A stretch of DNA of 64,000 nucleotides from Clostridia bacterium (GCA_017516485.1 JAFXCH010000021.1:1-64000), one strand, 5' to 3'; shown: positions 44,928-53,423, numbered from the stretch's first letter. The notes: generated by a model from the sequence alone, not told the origin. Made by a program: numbers and translations.

Positions 44928-45359
44928 TTACAGTTTACATATATCTGCGCTTGTTATCAGATGCAGACCTGATCCTTCAAGCACTGCCTCTGCTTTAGCG
45001 TTATCCTCAACCCTGAGCACAACGTATGCGTGCTTTTCTGTCCTTGCCATAAACGCATAGAGGTATTCGACATTTACATCTGCTTTGTCAAGCACACTAA
45101 GTGCCGCAGTAAGTGCACCGGGCTTATCGCCTATTTTAACGCCGACAACGTCAATCACTTTAATCAGGTATCCGTTTTCCTCAAGAATTTTCGTTGCGGC
45201 TGTTTCGTCGTTTACAATTATGCGTAACAGACCGAAATCCTCGGTTTCTGCGATTGAAAGAGCACGGATATTAACACCGTTTTTTGCAAGCACGTCTGTA
45301 AGTGCCGCCATAGAGCCTTTTTTATTCTGAACATATACCGTTAACTGTTTGATTGCCAT
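44928..45359 (-). CDS. Tandem ACT-domain protein
   Basis: A 143-residue protein made of two ACT domains (about 4-68 and 71-140) with no enzyme attached. ACT domains bind amino acids. The gene lies 14 bp behind a phenylacetate-CoA ligase, behind a leader T-box with a Phe-type specifier, so phenylalanine is a likely effector. That link is inference. ACT-paaK pairs are frequent in anaerobes. Confidence 0.88.
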   Translation of the reverse strand: MAIKQLTVYVQNKKGSMAALTDVLAKNGVNIRALSIAETEDFGLLRIIVNDETAATKILEENGYLIKVIDVVGVKIGDKPGALTAALSVLDKADVNVEYLYAFMARTEKHAYVVLRVEDNAKAEAVLEGSGLHLITSADICKL

Positions 45360-45373
45360 TTTTATTTCTCCTT

Positions 45374-46681
45374 TCAGACCAACTTACGTTTATCAACAAC
45401 TCTTACAGCCTTGCCTTCGCTTCGTGCGATGCTCTTGGGAGCGAGAAGGTGAACGGAAGGATTGATGCCGAGCATTGTTTTCATAGCGTTTGCAAGTGAT
45501 TTTTCCATAGCGATAATTTCGCTGAGCTTATCGGTAAACTTTTCGTTTGTCATTTCAACATTCACTTCAAATGTATCGTTGTTTTTTACTCGGTCAACAA
45601 CAATCTGATAATTCGGCTCATAGCCTTCCTTAAGAAGTACTGTTTCAATCTGGCTTGGGAATACGTTTACACCGCGGATAATAAGCATATCGTCCGTTCT
45701 GCCCATCGGCTTTGCCATTTTGACAAGTGTACGTCCGCAGGAACATTTTTTGCGTGAGAGTACGCATATATCCCTTGTACGGTAACGAAGAAGCGGAAAT
45801 GCCTCCTTGTCAAGAGAGGTGAAAACAAGCTCACCCTTGCTTCCCTCAGGAAGAACTTCGCCGGTTTCAGGGTCAATTATCTCTGCGTAGAAATGGTCTT
45901 CGTTTACGTGCATACCTGTCTGCTCTTCACATTCAAATGCAACGCCGGGGCCCGATGTTTCGGTAAGACCGTAGATATCGTAAGCCTTGATACCAAGTGT
46001 TTCTTCAATGTTTCTGCGCATCTCCTCTGTCCACGGCTCTGCACCGAAGATGCCTGCCTTAAGCGGAATATCCTCAGGCTTGTAGCCTTGCTCCTTAAGA
46101 GTTTCGCCAATGTATGCAGCATAGGAAGGTGTGCAGCAAAGAATTGTTGCGCTCAGGTCTGTCATGAACTGAATCTGACGCTCAGTGTTACCCGATGACA
46201 TAGGAAGTGTAAGACAACCTACCTTGTGAGAGCCGCCGTTAAGTCCGGGGCCGCCTGTGAAAAGGCCGTAGCCGTATGCAACCTGACATACATCCTTATT
46301 TGTACCGCCTGCGGCTACAATAGCACGTGCACAGCAATCTTCCCAAAGATTGACGTCGTTCTGTGTATAGAAAGCAACAACTCGTCTGCCCGTTGTACCC
46401 GAAGTAGACTGAATACGTACGCACTCCTCAAGCGGCTTTGCAAGCAAGCCATACGGGTAAGCATCTCGCAGATCTGCTTTGGTAAGGAAAGGAAGCTTGT
46501 GTAAATCTTCAATACCCTTGATATCATCGGGCGTTACACCCTTTTCATCCATAAGGTTGCGGTAATACGGCACGTTTTCGTACACATGTTTAACCTGTTT
46601 GACGAGTTTTTCCGACTGAAGCTTTCTCATTTCTTCTGCGGACATTGTTTCGATTTCCTGCTGATAGTAGTTTTTTGACAT
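45374..46681 (-). CDS. paaK: Phenylacetate--CoA ligase (PaaK-like), T-box controlled copy
   Basis: A 435-residue adenylate-forming ligase: aryl-acetate + ATP + CoA to aryl-acetyl-CoA. The P-loop is STSGTTGRRVV, the adenylate motif YGLTETSGPG, and RYRTRD and the C-terminal KIRG-like region (LIIRGVNVFPSQIE) follow. The ATG at 46681 is preferred, 5 nt after GGGTGG. A GTG frame extension to 46690 exists. A second paaK-like gene lies at 62195. A T-box with UUC specifier and a terminator precede the gene, so it should be on when charged tRNA-Phe is low. Confidence 0.92.
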   Translation of the reverse strand: MSKNYYQQEIETMSAEEMRKLQSEKLVKQVKHVYENVPYYRNLMDEKGVTPDDIKGIEDLHKLPFLTKADLRDAYPYGLLAKPLEECVRIQSTSGTTGRRVVAFYTQNDVNLWEDCCARAIVAAGGTNKDVCQVAYGYGLFTGGPGLNGGSHKVGCLTLPMSSGNTERQIQFMTDLSATILCCTPSYAAYIGETLKEQGYKPEDIPLKAGIFGAEPWTEEMRRNIEETLGIKAYDIYGLTETSGPGVAFECEEQTGMHVNEDHFYAEIIDPETGEVLPEGSKGELVFTSLDKEAFPLLRYRTRDICVLSRKKCSCGRTLVKMAKPMGRTDDMLIIRGVNVFPSQIETVLLKEGYEPNYQIVVDRVKNNDTFEVNVEMTNEKFTDKLSEIIAMEKSLANAMKTMLGINPSVHLLAPKSIARSEGKAVRVVDKRKLV

Positions 46682-46745
46682 TCTGACCACCCTTTCTTTT
46701 TCTTTTAAGTAAATTTGTCAGTTGCGGAAATGTGAAAGGGCAAAC

Positions 46746-46790
46746 AAAAACGCCCTCCGCATTCCGATTAAAGAATACAGAGGACGAGAA
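46746..46790 (-). terminator. T-box terminator hairpin
   Basis: Arms CGUCCUCUGUAUUC and GGAAUGCGGAGGGCG (several G-U pairs) followed by TTTTTGTTTG on the minus strand. It is the OFF form of the leader. Confidence 0.75.
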
Positions 46791-47016
46791 AAAACAAATC
46801 CCGTGGTACCACCTCAGTTCGTCACCATCTCACGGTGGTGACCTTGTCGGGTACTGACATACCCTAGTTCTGTGACGGGAACTCCCGTTGCATCCTACTA
46901 AAGACTAATCTTATTCAGTGCACTGCTAACAGAATGAATTCGTGAAGGACGCCCCCTTTGCCTCGCACCAACCGGCAACTCTCTCCAGGTTCTTTCCAAC
47001 CTACTGGTTTCTGCTC
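46790..47016 (-). promoter_or_regulatory. T-box riboswitch, specifier UUC (Phe)
   Basis: The diagnostic T-box reads AGGTGGTACCACGGGA on the minus strand (about 46798-46814). The bottom of stem I pairs AGCAGAA (47009-47015) with UUCUGUU (46928-46934). The specifier loop shows loop-E hallmarks: AGUA on the 5' side, and GAA-UUC-A on the 3' side with the codon at 46936-46938. GGUUGGUGCGAGG forms the apical T-loop region. UUC is a Phe codon. The leader precedes the phenylacetate-CoA ligase/ACT operon. Confidence 0.85.
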
Positions 47017-47055
47017 AACGCATTTGTGTGTACAACATATTCAGTTGTTGTTATC

Positions 47056-47084
47056 ACATTACCACTTTAACTCAGCAAAGTCAA
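47056..47084 (-). promoter_or_regulatory. Promoter of the T-box/paaK transcript
   Basis: TTGACT (47079-47084) and TAATGT (47056-47061), 17-bp spacer, with an A-rich region upstream. It starts just before stem I. Confidence 0.6.
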
Positions 47085-47223
47085 TACTTTTTTCAAAAAT
47101 TTTTTTGCCGAAAAAGTGCTTATTTATATATAAAGAATCGCCGAAAAAATTTTTTCACACAGCCTTAGAACAGCTTACAAACAAAAATCGGACACATTTC
47201 GATATACCGTATATGCACAGTTA

Positions 47224-47252
47224 TTGACATCGTGTTCCCGCAGAATTATAAT
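47224..47252 (+). promoter_or_regulatory. Consensus promoter of the nitroreductase gene
   Basis: Perfect TTGACA (47224-47229) and TATAAT (47247-47252), 17-bp spacer, 31 bp before the ATG. Confidence 0.8.
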
Positions 47253-47283
47253 TGTTTTACAGCCATCACAAAGGAGAATAACA

Positions 47284-47814
47284 ATGAATACTTTTGATAA
47301 TCTTTTCAGCAGAAGATCAATCAGAGCATACAACGGTGAAAGCATAACAGAAGCAGAGCTTAATCAAATTCTCAAAGCGGCTTATGCGGCACCTGTCGGC
47401 AGAGCACTTTTCGATACGCTCCACCTCACCGTCATCACCAACCGCGACTATATCAACAAGTGGGAGGACTACTGCGAAAGCCAGACAGAGCACAGACCTT
47501 TTTACGGTGCACCTGCAGTAATTCTCGTTTCATCGCTTATACCATCAACCGACCTCAATAGCGTTAATGTCAACTTCTCAAACGCCGCAATTCTCGTGCA
47601 GAATATGGCAACAGCCGCAACCGAGCTTAGCATTGGTTCCTGCCATATATGGGGCGCTGTAAGATTCCTTAACGATAACGAAGCTCTTCTCAAAGAGCTT
47701 AATCTCCCCGAAGGTATGATCCCCTGCTGTGCAATCATACTCGGCCATACAGACGAGAAATACACTCTTCGTGATATACCCGAAAATAAAATCAAAACCG
47801 ATTTTATAAAATAA
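47284..47814 (+). CDS. Nitroreductase-family flavoprotein
   Basis: A 176-residue FMN-dependent NAD(P)H oxidoreductase with FSRRSIRAYNGE (FMN phosphate contact), the middle GAPAVILVSS strand, and ELSIGSCHIWGAVRF and PCCAIILGHTDE near the C-terminus. The real start is the ATG at 47284 behind AAAGGAG. A frame opening at 47224 lies inside the promoter. Monocistronic. The physiological electron acceptor is unknown. Confidence 0.9.
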   Translation: MNTFDNLFSRRSIRAYNGESITEAELNQILKAAYAAPVGRALFDTLHLTVITNRDYINKWEDYCESQTEHRPFYGAPAVILVSSLIPSTDLNSVNVNFSNAAILVQNMATAATELSIGSCHIWGAVRFLNDNEALLKELNLPEGMIPCCAIILGHTDEKYTLRDIPENKIKTDFIK

Positions 47815-47834
47815 ACCTCAGGCTCATCCATAAG

Positions 47835-47867
47835 CAAAGCCGTCCGAATAAATCGGACGGCTTTTTT
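47835..47867 (+). terminator. Terminator of the nitroreductase gene
   Basis: Stem AAAGCCGTCCGA/TCGGACGGCTTT followed by TTTT. It also ends just before the convergent VWA gene. Confidence 0.85.
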
Positions 47868-47874
47868 GCTGTGT

Positions 47875-48540
47875 TTAGTTTTTCTTGCCTCTGCGGATGT
47901 AGTCTTCGTTGATATCATTGCTCCAGTCAGCACAAAGAGGTGCTTTTGCCCTGACGTTACATACAGCCTTTGCGACTGTGTCATAAACGATGCTTGTGCC
48001 CTTTTTATCGGCGTTATAGTTTACTGCTCTGTCGGCACCGATGCCATATCTTGCGGCGGTTTCAACAGCGTCGATATTTGCTCCGATAAACAGGAATTCC
48101 CAGCCGTATTTTTCCTTCTGACGTTCAATCATCGCTTTGACTTTTTCGCTCGAATACTTGCGGCTTGCGTTTTCCATGCCGTCAGTAGTGATAACGAACA
48201 TCGTATTTTCGGGCACGTCCTCGCGGCGTGCGTACTTGTGAATGTTGCCGATATGATGGATTGCACCGCCGAGTGCATCAATCAGCGCAGTACAGCCTCT
48301 GACGGTGTAATCTTCATCTGTCATCGGCTTGATTTCGCTTAAGCACACTCTGTCGTGAAGCACTTCAGATTCTCCGTCGAAAAGCACGGTTGAAACGTAG
48401 CACTCACCTTCCTGCTTCTTCTGCTTTTCAATCATAGCGTTAAAGCCGCCTATTGTGTCCGCCTCAAGTCCTGCCATTGAGCCGCTTCTGTCTAAGATAA
48501 ACACAAGCTCCGTAACATTGTTCCTGATTTTTTCTCTCAT
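47875..48540 (-). CDS. VWA-domain protein (TerY-like)
   Basis: A 221-residue von Willebrand factor A protein. The metal-binding MIDAS is FILDRSGSM (Asp17, Ser19, Ser21) with GCTAL as the later Thr site and TTDGMEN supplying the third acidic residue. It is cytoplasmic, with no signal peptide. Similar proteins occur in tellurium/stress clusters as TerY. Downstream of a CPBP protease and a macro-HTH gene on the same strand, with a hairpin between (48571-48605). Confidence 0.85.
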   Translation of the reverse strand: MREKIRNNVTELVFILDRSGSMAGLEADTIGGFNAMIEKQKKQEGECYVSTVLFDGESEVLHDRVCLSEIKPMTDEDYTVRGCTALIDALGGAIHHIGNIHKYARREDVPENTMFVITTDGMENASRKYSSEKVKAMIERQKEKYGWEFLFIGANIDAVETAARYGIGADRAVNYNADKKGTSIVYDTVAKAVCNVRAKAPLCADWSNDINEDYIRRGKKN

Positions 48541-48570
48541 AACTTAATACTCCTTACTATAAAAAAATTG

Positions 48571-48605
48571 TGGCTGTAAGGCTTTCTTGACCTTACAACC
48601 ACATT
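48571..48605 (-). terminator. Terminator of the CPBP protease gene
   Basis: Stem GTGG-T-TGTAAGG / CCTTACA-G-CCAC followed by TTTTTTT on the minus strand. Confidence 0.8.
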
Positions 48606-48618
48606 ATAGCGATTAGTA

Positions 48619-49347
48619 TTATTCAATTGGTCGCTCGTCGGGCGACTTTTGATCTTCGGTAACTTTATTGATATAAACCGCATATATAATCGGTGCAACA
48701 ATAAGAAAAACAGGTATTATATAAAGAGATAAAAAATTCTCTTCATTAAAAACGGACAAAGAATTATTGAGTGCATGTGCAACTATGCACGGAACTATGG
48801 ATTTGCTCTTGCGGAATATGACCACAAAAAGATAACCTATTGCCGTTGCATAACAAACCTGAAGCAAGGTAGGCACAAGCTCTGCACCGTTGAACAGATT
48901 AACAATATGTCCTATGCCAAATGTTACCGAGCTTACAATAACGGCAGTTCTGACATTATCTTTTTCCATCATTTTAAAAAGGAAGCCACGAAATATAATT
49001 TCTTCGGCAAAGCCGACATTGAACATAACAAGGGTATGAAAAAGTATTTCTGCGGCTGTGTTGTTTATATTTATTCCCGACCAGAGATTTACGGAAACAA
49101 TAAGAGCAAGCGGAATAAAATACAAAAGTTTTTTCGTGTTTTGCGGTTTTGCGAGTCCGTAATAAGCTACTCTTTTAAGGCTTACGGCAAGAACTATCAG
49201 CAAAACAGAAAAGGCTGTATTTATCAGAGCACTTCTGAAGTCATTTGTACCGAAGCTATTTATGCAGAACGAATTGATTGCCATATAAAGAACAATCAGA
49301 ATCATACACATAAGCACTTCGTGCTTTTCAAAAAATCTTTTCAACAT
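48619..49347 (-). CDS. CPBP-family intramembrane metalloprotease
   Basis: A 242-residue, roughly eight-span membrane protein of the CPBP (CAAX protease/bacteriocin-processing, Abi) family. Conserved motifs are EEIIFRGFL (EExxxR), FGIGH and a later HALNN. Start at 49347, with GGGGAG 7 nt upstream. The 49362 frame opening is the SD itself. Family members process peptides or confer bacteriocin immunity. It sits 17 bp behind the macro-HTH gene. Confidence 0.88.
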   Translation of the reverse strand: MLKRFFEKHEVLMCMILIVLYMAINSFCINSFGTNDFRSALINTAFSVLLIVLAVSLKRVAYYGLAKPQNTKKLLYFIPLALIVSVNLWSGININNTAAEILFHTLVMFNVGFAEEIIFRGFLFKMMEKDNVRTAVIVSSVTFGIGHIVNLFNGAELVPTLLQVCYATAIGYLFVVIFRKSKSIVPCIVAHALNNSLSVFNEENFLSLYIIPVFLIVAPIIYAVYINKVTEDQKSPDERPIE

Positions 49348-49364
49348 ATTATTTCTCCCCATAC

Positions 49365-50447
49365 TCAGCAGCCTAACAGCATCTGGTCAAATTCGAAAAG
49401 TGCTTCGTTTATCGCAAAAACATCGTAAATACCCTTTTGTATAAAGTAGCGGATGATTTTATCAAACACAAAACTGCCCGAAAGTGTCAGCCCGGCGGAA
49501 GACAGCAAATCCTGCGTTTCGTCAAGACTGAGTTCAAGTGCTATTGCGAAAGCAACTGCAGTCTGCTTGGAGGGCTTGTAGGTTTGAGGATTGCACTTGA
49601 TTTTAGAGAACGTTTTCTTATCAACGTTGGCTTTTTTGTAGCACTCAATGTCAGTCATACCCTTGCTGTCGATATAATCAAACAGCTTATATGCAAAGGA
49701 TTTGTCCATCGTCTTCATATATTCTTCGAGTGATTTACCGGCAACACTGCTGCACGGTGACGGCATCGAAGCACACGTCATCATTTCAAAATCCGGTGCA
49801 CATTTTTCTGAAACAACAAATTCGGAAAAATCAGCCTTTGTAGTTTCGTCCTCGCAAATATCGCACCTGCGCTTAGCGGCACTGCTACTGAACTTGCGGG
49901 TAAATCCGTGCTTTTCTTTAAATCCGTAATCATCGTCTATGAATTCTCTGATTTCATTAAAAAGCTCTTTGCTGAATTCGTAAGAATTGCGGTCAAAAAC
50001 GCAGAGATAGACCGTCAGCTCGTGAGTAAACAGAAACTCTGTAATAACCTGAACCGCAAACTTCAACACCTTGTCCTTCGGGTAGCCGTAATTGCCTGCC
50101 GAGATAAGCGGAAACGCAACGGATTCACAGCCGTTTTCAACCGCAAGCTTCAGCGACTCAAGGTAGCAGGATTTAAGGATTATGCTCTCCCCAGCCAAGC
50201 CGCCTTGCCATGTCGGACCTGATGTGTGAATTATGTATTTTGCATCAAGGTTATACCCCTTGGTAATTTTGGCTGTACCAAGACCGAGCGGAGCAATCTG
50301 ACGGCACTCCTTATCAAGCTCAGCCCCGGCACCTTCGTGCACAGCATAGTCAACGCCGCTGTAACCCACCATTTCTTCGTTGGTGGTGTTAACAATGGCA
50401 TCAACCTTCATTTTTGTAATATCCTGTCTTATAATCTGCAGCGGCAT
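49365..50447 (-). CDS. Macro domain fused to a helix-turn-helix-like domain
   Basis: A 360-residue protein. Residues 1 to about 165 form a macro (ADP-ribose-binding) domain: VDAIVNTTNEEM, GVDYAVHEGAG, GTAKITKGYNL, FPLISAGNYGYP. A linker with two Cys pairs (about 190-195 and about 216-232) follows. Residues about 245-360 form an HTH-like module (SFAYKLFDYIDSKGMTDIEC, KKTFSKIK, SKQTAVAFAIALELSLDET) seen fused or beside signalling domains in Firmicutes. It may remove ADP-ribose from a target or sense NAD-derived ligands. It heads a unit with CPBP and VWA genes. Confidence 0.85.
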   Translation of the reverse strand: MPLQIIRQDITKMKVDAIVNTTNEEMVGYSGVDYAVHEGAGAELDKECRQIAPLGLGTAKITKGYNLDAKYIIHTSGPTWQGGLAGESIILKSCYLESLKLAVENGCESVAFPLISAGNYGYPKDKVLKFAVQVITEFLFTHELTVYLCVFDRNSYEFSKELFNEIREFIDDDYGFKEKHGFTRKFSSSAAKRRCDICEDETTKADFSEFVVSEKCAPDFEMMTCASMPSPCSSVAGKSLEEYMKTMDKSFAYKLFDYIDSKGMTDIECYKKANVDKKTFSKIKCNPQTYKPSKQTAVAFAIALELSLDETQDLLSSAGLTLSGSFVFDKIIRYFIQKGIYDVFAINEALFEFDQMLLGC

Positions 50448-50540
50448 AGCTTCACCTACTTTCCTCTACCTAAAATATATCACAACTCCCCTGCAAGTTG
50501 CAACCGTTTATATCAATCAGGTAAAGACTCTTGATATAAC

Positions 50541-50576
50541 TAAAAGGAGTACGGACATTTTTGTTCGTACTCCTTT
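50541..50576. terminator. Terminator of azlCD
   Basis: Stem AAAGGAGTACG/CGTACTCCTTT with a loop of about 11 nt, bracketed by A/T. Confidence 0.75.
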
Positions 50577-50596
50577 GATACCGTATTTCAGTTTGT

Positions 50597-50896
50597 TCAG
50601 ATTATCAGATCTGCGATAAGCCCTGAGGCTGCAGCTGCCAAGGCGACAATCAGCAGTGGCTTTTCAAAAAAAGCTACAACAACAGCAACTAACGTACCGA
50701 CAACTGCACTTTTAATATTTCCTGTTGAATAAAATATTGCGGGAACTGTCATTGCCGCAAGTACGGCATAAGGCAAATAATAAAGGACGCTTTTGATAAA
50801 GCGGGACTTGATTTGTTTTCGGAATACCGTAAAAGGTATCATTCTGATAAGGTATGTTACGCCTGCCATTACGGCTATGTAAATTATTATGCTCAT
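50597..50896 (-). CDS. azlD: AzlD branched-chain amino-acid exporter subunit
   Basis: A 99-residue, four-span AzlD family protein (MAGVTYLIRMIPFTVF, SRFIKSVLYYLPYAVLAAMT) that acts with AzlC in branched-chain amino-acid export. It overlaps the azlC stop by 4 bp (ATGA type). Confidence 0.9.
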   Translation of the reverse strand: MSIIIYIAVMAGVTYLIRMIPFTVFRKQIKSRFIKSVLYYLPYAVLAAMTVPAIFYSTGNIKSAVVGTLVAVVVAFFEKPLLIVALAAAASGLIADLII

Positions 50897-51594
50897 AATT
50901 CTTCTTCCTCCTCTTTAACGGGGAATAAAGCTGCGCAGATGACAGCGGCAATAACTGCGCTGATAATTACCGAAAATCCACTACTTATGAAGGGGAAGAA
51001 GTATTCGAGCAATACACTCACGGTTGCAGAAATGATTACAGCAACAAGAACGGCTTTGCTCTTTTTTGCGGCAGGAATGAATATGGCAATAAACATACCG
51101 TAAAGGAGAATTCCCATATTGTTTGCTATTATTTCAGGCAGAAGCTGGTTGGTCAGTGCACCTGCAATCGTACCTAAGGTCCAGCCGATAAAAGGTATTA
51201 CTATCAGCCCAGCCATATATGATGCGGTAATCTTACCTTTCTGTGATATTGCTACGGCATAAATTTCGTCGGTGATACCAAAGGCTAACAAAAGCCTTTT
51301 AGGTGTGGTGAAGCTGCTGTCAAGTTTCTGTGTTAAAGAAAAACCCATTAAAGAGTATCTTAAATTTATAACAAGCTGTGTAAGAATCATTTCTACCAGT
51401 GTACCTGATGCAGCTATTATTTCAACTCCTGCTACCTGACCTGCAGAGGTAAGGTTTGTTGCGGAGATAAGCCAGGCAAAAAAAGCAGAGATATGGGAAC
51501 TCATAGCTAAAATTCCAAAGCCGAAAGAAACCGAAAAATATCCTAATCCGATAGGTATACCGTCTGAAAATCCTTTTTTAAATTCCTTTTGCAT
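50893..51594 (-). CDS. azlC: AzlC branched-chain amino-acid exporter
   Basis: A 233-residue AzlC family membrane protein (about 7 spans; GIPIGLGYFSVSFGFGILA near the N-terminus, LLAFGITDEIYAVA in the middle). It pairs with azlD downstream. AAGGAAGG precedes the ATG, and a promoter with TATACT lies at 51626-51654. Confidence 0.92.
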   Translation of the reverse strand: MQKEFKKGFSDGIPIGLGYFSVSFGFGILAMSSHISAFFAWLISATNLTSAGQVAGVEIIAASGTLVEMILTQLVINLRYSLMGFSLTQKLDSSFTTPKRLLLAFGITDEIYAVAISQKGKITASYMAGLIVIPFIGWTLGTIAGALTNQLLPEIIANNMGILLYGMFIAIFIPAAKKSKAVLVAVIISATVSVLLEYFFPFISSGFSVIISAVIAAVICAALFPVKEEEEEL

Positions 51595-51625
51595 AATGTT
51601 GACCTTCCTTTAGTCGCTGCCCAAC

Positions 51626-51654
51626 AGTATAGCATATACGAGTATTCAAAACAA
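51626..51654 (-). promoter_or_regulatory. Promoter of azlCD
   Basis: TTGTTT (51649-51654) and TATACT (51626-51631) with a 17-bp spacer. The rest of the 250-bp gap up to 51848 shows only A/T-rich sequence. Confidence 0.5.
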
Positions 51655-51848
51655 TAACATAGCTGACGATTTGAATGCCGATTTTAGCTTTATATCTGTT
51701 AAAATTATCACAACAACAAATAATTTCAGGTTGAATGTATTTGGTTTTTGTTATGTAAACAGATATATTGCTTTATACAAATTCCAATTTGTCAGCCTGT
51801 TTTAATACTGTTTATAATTTGCACCAAAGCACAAAACAAGACATAAAG

Positions 51849-51884
51849 AAAACCCCGAAAACCGTAATGGTTTCGGGGTTTTTG
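51849..51884 (-). terminator. Terminator of rplM-rpsI
   Basis: Stem AAACCCCGAAA/TTTCGGGGTTT with T-run on the minus strand, 22 bp after the stop. Confidence 0.85.
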
Positions 51885-51905
51885 AATACTCTTCAAAATA
51901 AGAAG

Positions 51906-52304
51906 TTATCTCTTTGAGAACTGGGGTGCACGACGTGCGCCTTTGAGACCGTACTTCTTTCTTTCCTTCATTCTCGGGTCACGAGTGAGGAAGCCTGCCT
52001 TCTTGAGTACGGGACGAACTGACTCGTCGTACTGAAGGAGAGCACGGGAAAGACCGTGACGGATTGCACCTGCCTGGCCTGTTACACCGCCACCGCTAAC
52101 ACGGCATACGATGTCGAACTTCTCAGTTGTGCCTGTGAGCTCGAGGGGCTGGCGAACAATAAGCTTGAGTGTATCAAGACCGAAGTAATCGTCGATTGAA
52201 CGGTCGTTGATTGTGATTTTACCTGTACCTGCGTAAACGCGGACACGTGCTACTGATTTCTTTCTGCGGCCTGTACCGTAGAAATAAGGATTAGTATCGT
52301 ACAT
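51906..52304 (-). CDS. rpsI: 30S ribosomal protein S9
   Basis: A 132-residue S9: [14 protein letters not shown] at the start, the [14 protein letters not shown] core and the basic C-terminus ending QFSKR that reaches the P-site tRNA. Standard gene pair with rplM, 21 bp apart. Confidence 0.98.
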   Translation of the reverse strand: MYDTNPYFYGTGRRKKSVARVRVYAGTGKITINDRSIDDYFGLDTLKLIVRQPLELTGTTEKFDIVCRVSGGGVTGQAGAIRHGLSRALLQYDESVRPVLKKAGFLTRDPRMKERKKYGLKGARRAPQFSKR

Positions 52305-52325
52305 TATTCATTTGCCTCCCTTCAA

Positions 52326-52754
52326 TTAAAGAGCCCACTCTTCGGGCTTCTGTGCTGCGTGCTTGTGCTCTGCACCCTTGTAGATACGAAGGCGACCAAG
52401 AGCATTACGGCCGAGTGTTGAATCGGGAAGCATACCCTTAACTGCGAGCTGCATAGCAAACTCGGGCTTTGTCTTCATAAGTGTGCTGTACTTAACCTCT
52501 TTCATGTTACCGATGTAACCTGTGTGATGGTAGTACATTTTCTGATTGAGCTTGTTGCCGGTAAGAACAGCCTTTTCAGCGTTTATGATGATTACATGAT
52601 CACCGCAATCAACGTGGGGAGCAAACACGGGCTTGTGCTTGCCGCGAAGGAGAACTGCAGCCTGTGCAGCTACCTTACCCAGAGGTTTGCCTGCGGCGTC
52701 AAGAACATACCAGCTGCGTGTGATTTCGCCTGCTTTGGGCATATAAGTTGACAT
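52326..52754 (-). CDS. rplM: 50S ribosomal protein L13
   Basis: A 142-residue L13: [17 protein letters not shown], the RGKHKP(V)F motif, then [11 protein letters not shown] and [15 protein letters not shown]. First gene of the rplM-rpsI operon, with a TTGACA/TACTAT promoter 48-76 bp upstream and GGAGGTC before the ATG. Confidence 0.98.
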   Translation of the reverse strand: MSTYMPKAGEITRSWYVLDAAGKPLGKVAAQAAVLLRGKHKPVFAPHVDCGDHVIIINAEKAVLTGNKLNQKMYYHHTGYIGNMKEVKYSTLMKTKPEFAMQLAVKGMLPDSTLGRNALGRLRIYKGAEHKHAAQKPEEWAL

Positions 52755-52801
52755 AGCTTGACCTCCAAAATATTAGATTCTTTAAATTCAATCGCCCGAC
52801 T

Positions 52802-52830
52802 ATAGTATCACAAGTGCAAACCCTTGTCAA
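52802..52830 (-). promoter_or_regulatory. Promoter of rplM-rpsI
   Basis: Consensus TTGACA (52825-52830) and TACTAT (52802-52807), 17-bp spacer. Confidence 0.75.
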
Positions 52831-52998
52831 CACTTATTTTTAAAAAATTTAATTTAGCAAACGCAAGCTCCGTTTTTCTCTCGTTTTCTCGTTTTTTCAT
52901 AACATTTGCTCACTTTTAATTTTTGAAAATATTTGTCTGCTTTCACAAATTCAGCCCCGTTTTTTCGTTATTATGGCGAAAGTAACGTTCTGTTTATT

Positions 52999-53170
52999 GT
53001 CTCTCCCTCAGTCTTTTTGCTGCACAAAAATCCGGCTCCCTCATCAGAGGGAGCTTAGGATAAAGCAATCTGCAACGCTGTTCAATAGAGTTTTAACTCC
53101 TTTTGAAAGGAAGATTCCCCAACAGTGTGGGGGAAATGTCCGAAGGACAAAGGGGGACAGCTCCCTTTCG
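52999..53170. repeat. Composite GCTCCCTC-type repeat element
   Basis: Contains the perfect hairpin GCTCCCTC-ATCA-GAGGGAGC (53035-53054), a run GGAAGATTCCCCAACAGTGT, and ends GACAGCTCCCTTTCG, matching the first arm again. No credible ORF. It looks like a non-autonomous mobile or repeat unit of its own family. Confidence 0.5.
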
Positions 53171-53171
53171 A

Positions 53172-53241
53172 GTAGGGCAGAGGCTTGCCTCTGCCGCAAT
53201 GTTATATCTGACCTAACGGAAGGGGCAAGCCCCTTCCCTAC
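53172..53241. repeat. MITE-like element, family A, copy 2
   Basis: A 70-bp unit with terminal inverted repeats GTAGGGCAGAGGCTTGCC and GGCAAGCCCCTTCCCTAC. Same ends as 29931-30006, different core. Confidence 0.75.
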
Positions 53242-53274
53242 ATTTGACAAACAAATTTAAGACGAAAAAAATAA

Positions 53275-53341
53275 TGTCATCCTGAGTGAAACGAAGGATC
53301 TTAAACCACGTAAAGATTCTTCGCTCACGCTCAGAATGACA
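53275..53341. repeat. MITE-like element, family B, copy 2
   Basis: A 67-bp unit with ends TGTCATCCTGAGTG and (reversed) TGTCATTCTGAGCG, as at 32046-32129 but with a shorter core. Confidence 0.75.
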
Positions 53342-53383
53342 TTAAAATCACAGTGCATATTGAAGAGGCAGACAATAAAAAAC

Positions 53384-53406
53384 GGGCGACCAAAGGCCGC
53401 CCCTAC
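53384..53406. repeat. Short palindromic GGGCGACC repeat
   Basis: GGGCGACC-AAA-GGCCGCCC followed by CTAC. Resembles the end of a further small repeat family. Only one copy in this window. Confidence 0.4.
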
Positions 53407-53423
53407 TTAACGGTAGTATAACA

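Noticed and set aside
46958..47227. 89-residue frame in the region before paaK
   Set aside because: Lies across the T-box leader and its promoter, whose RNA structure explains the sequence.
51655..51848. A/T-rich gap between azlC and rpsI
   Set aside because: Checked for small ORFs with ribosome sites and for stable hairpins beyond the rpsI terminator; nothing convincing seen.
53044..53250. Small frames in the repeat nest
   Set aside because: Encoded by palindromic and MITE-like repeats; no Shine-Dalgarno and no protein-like composition.
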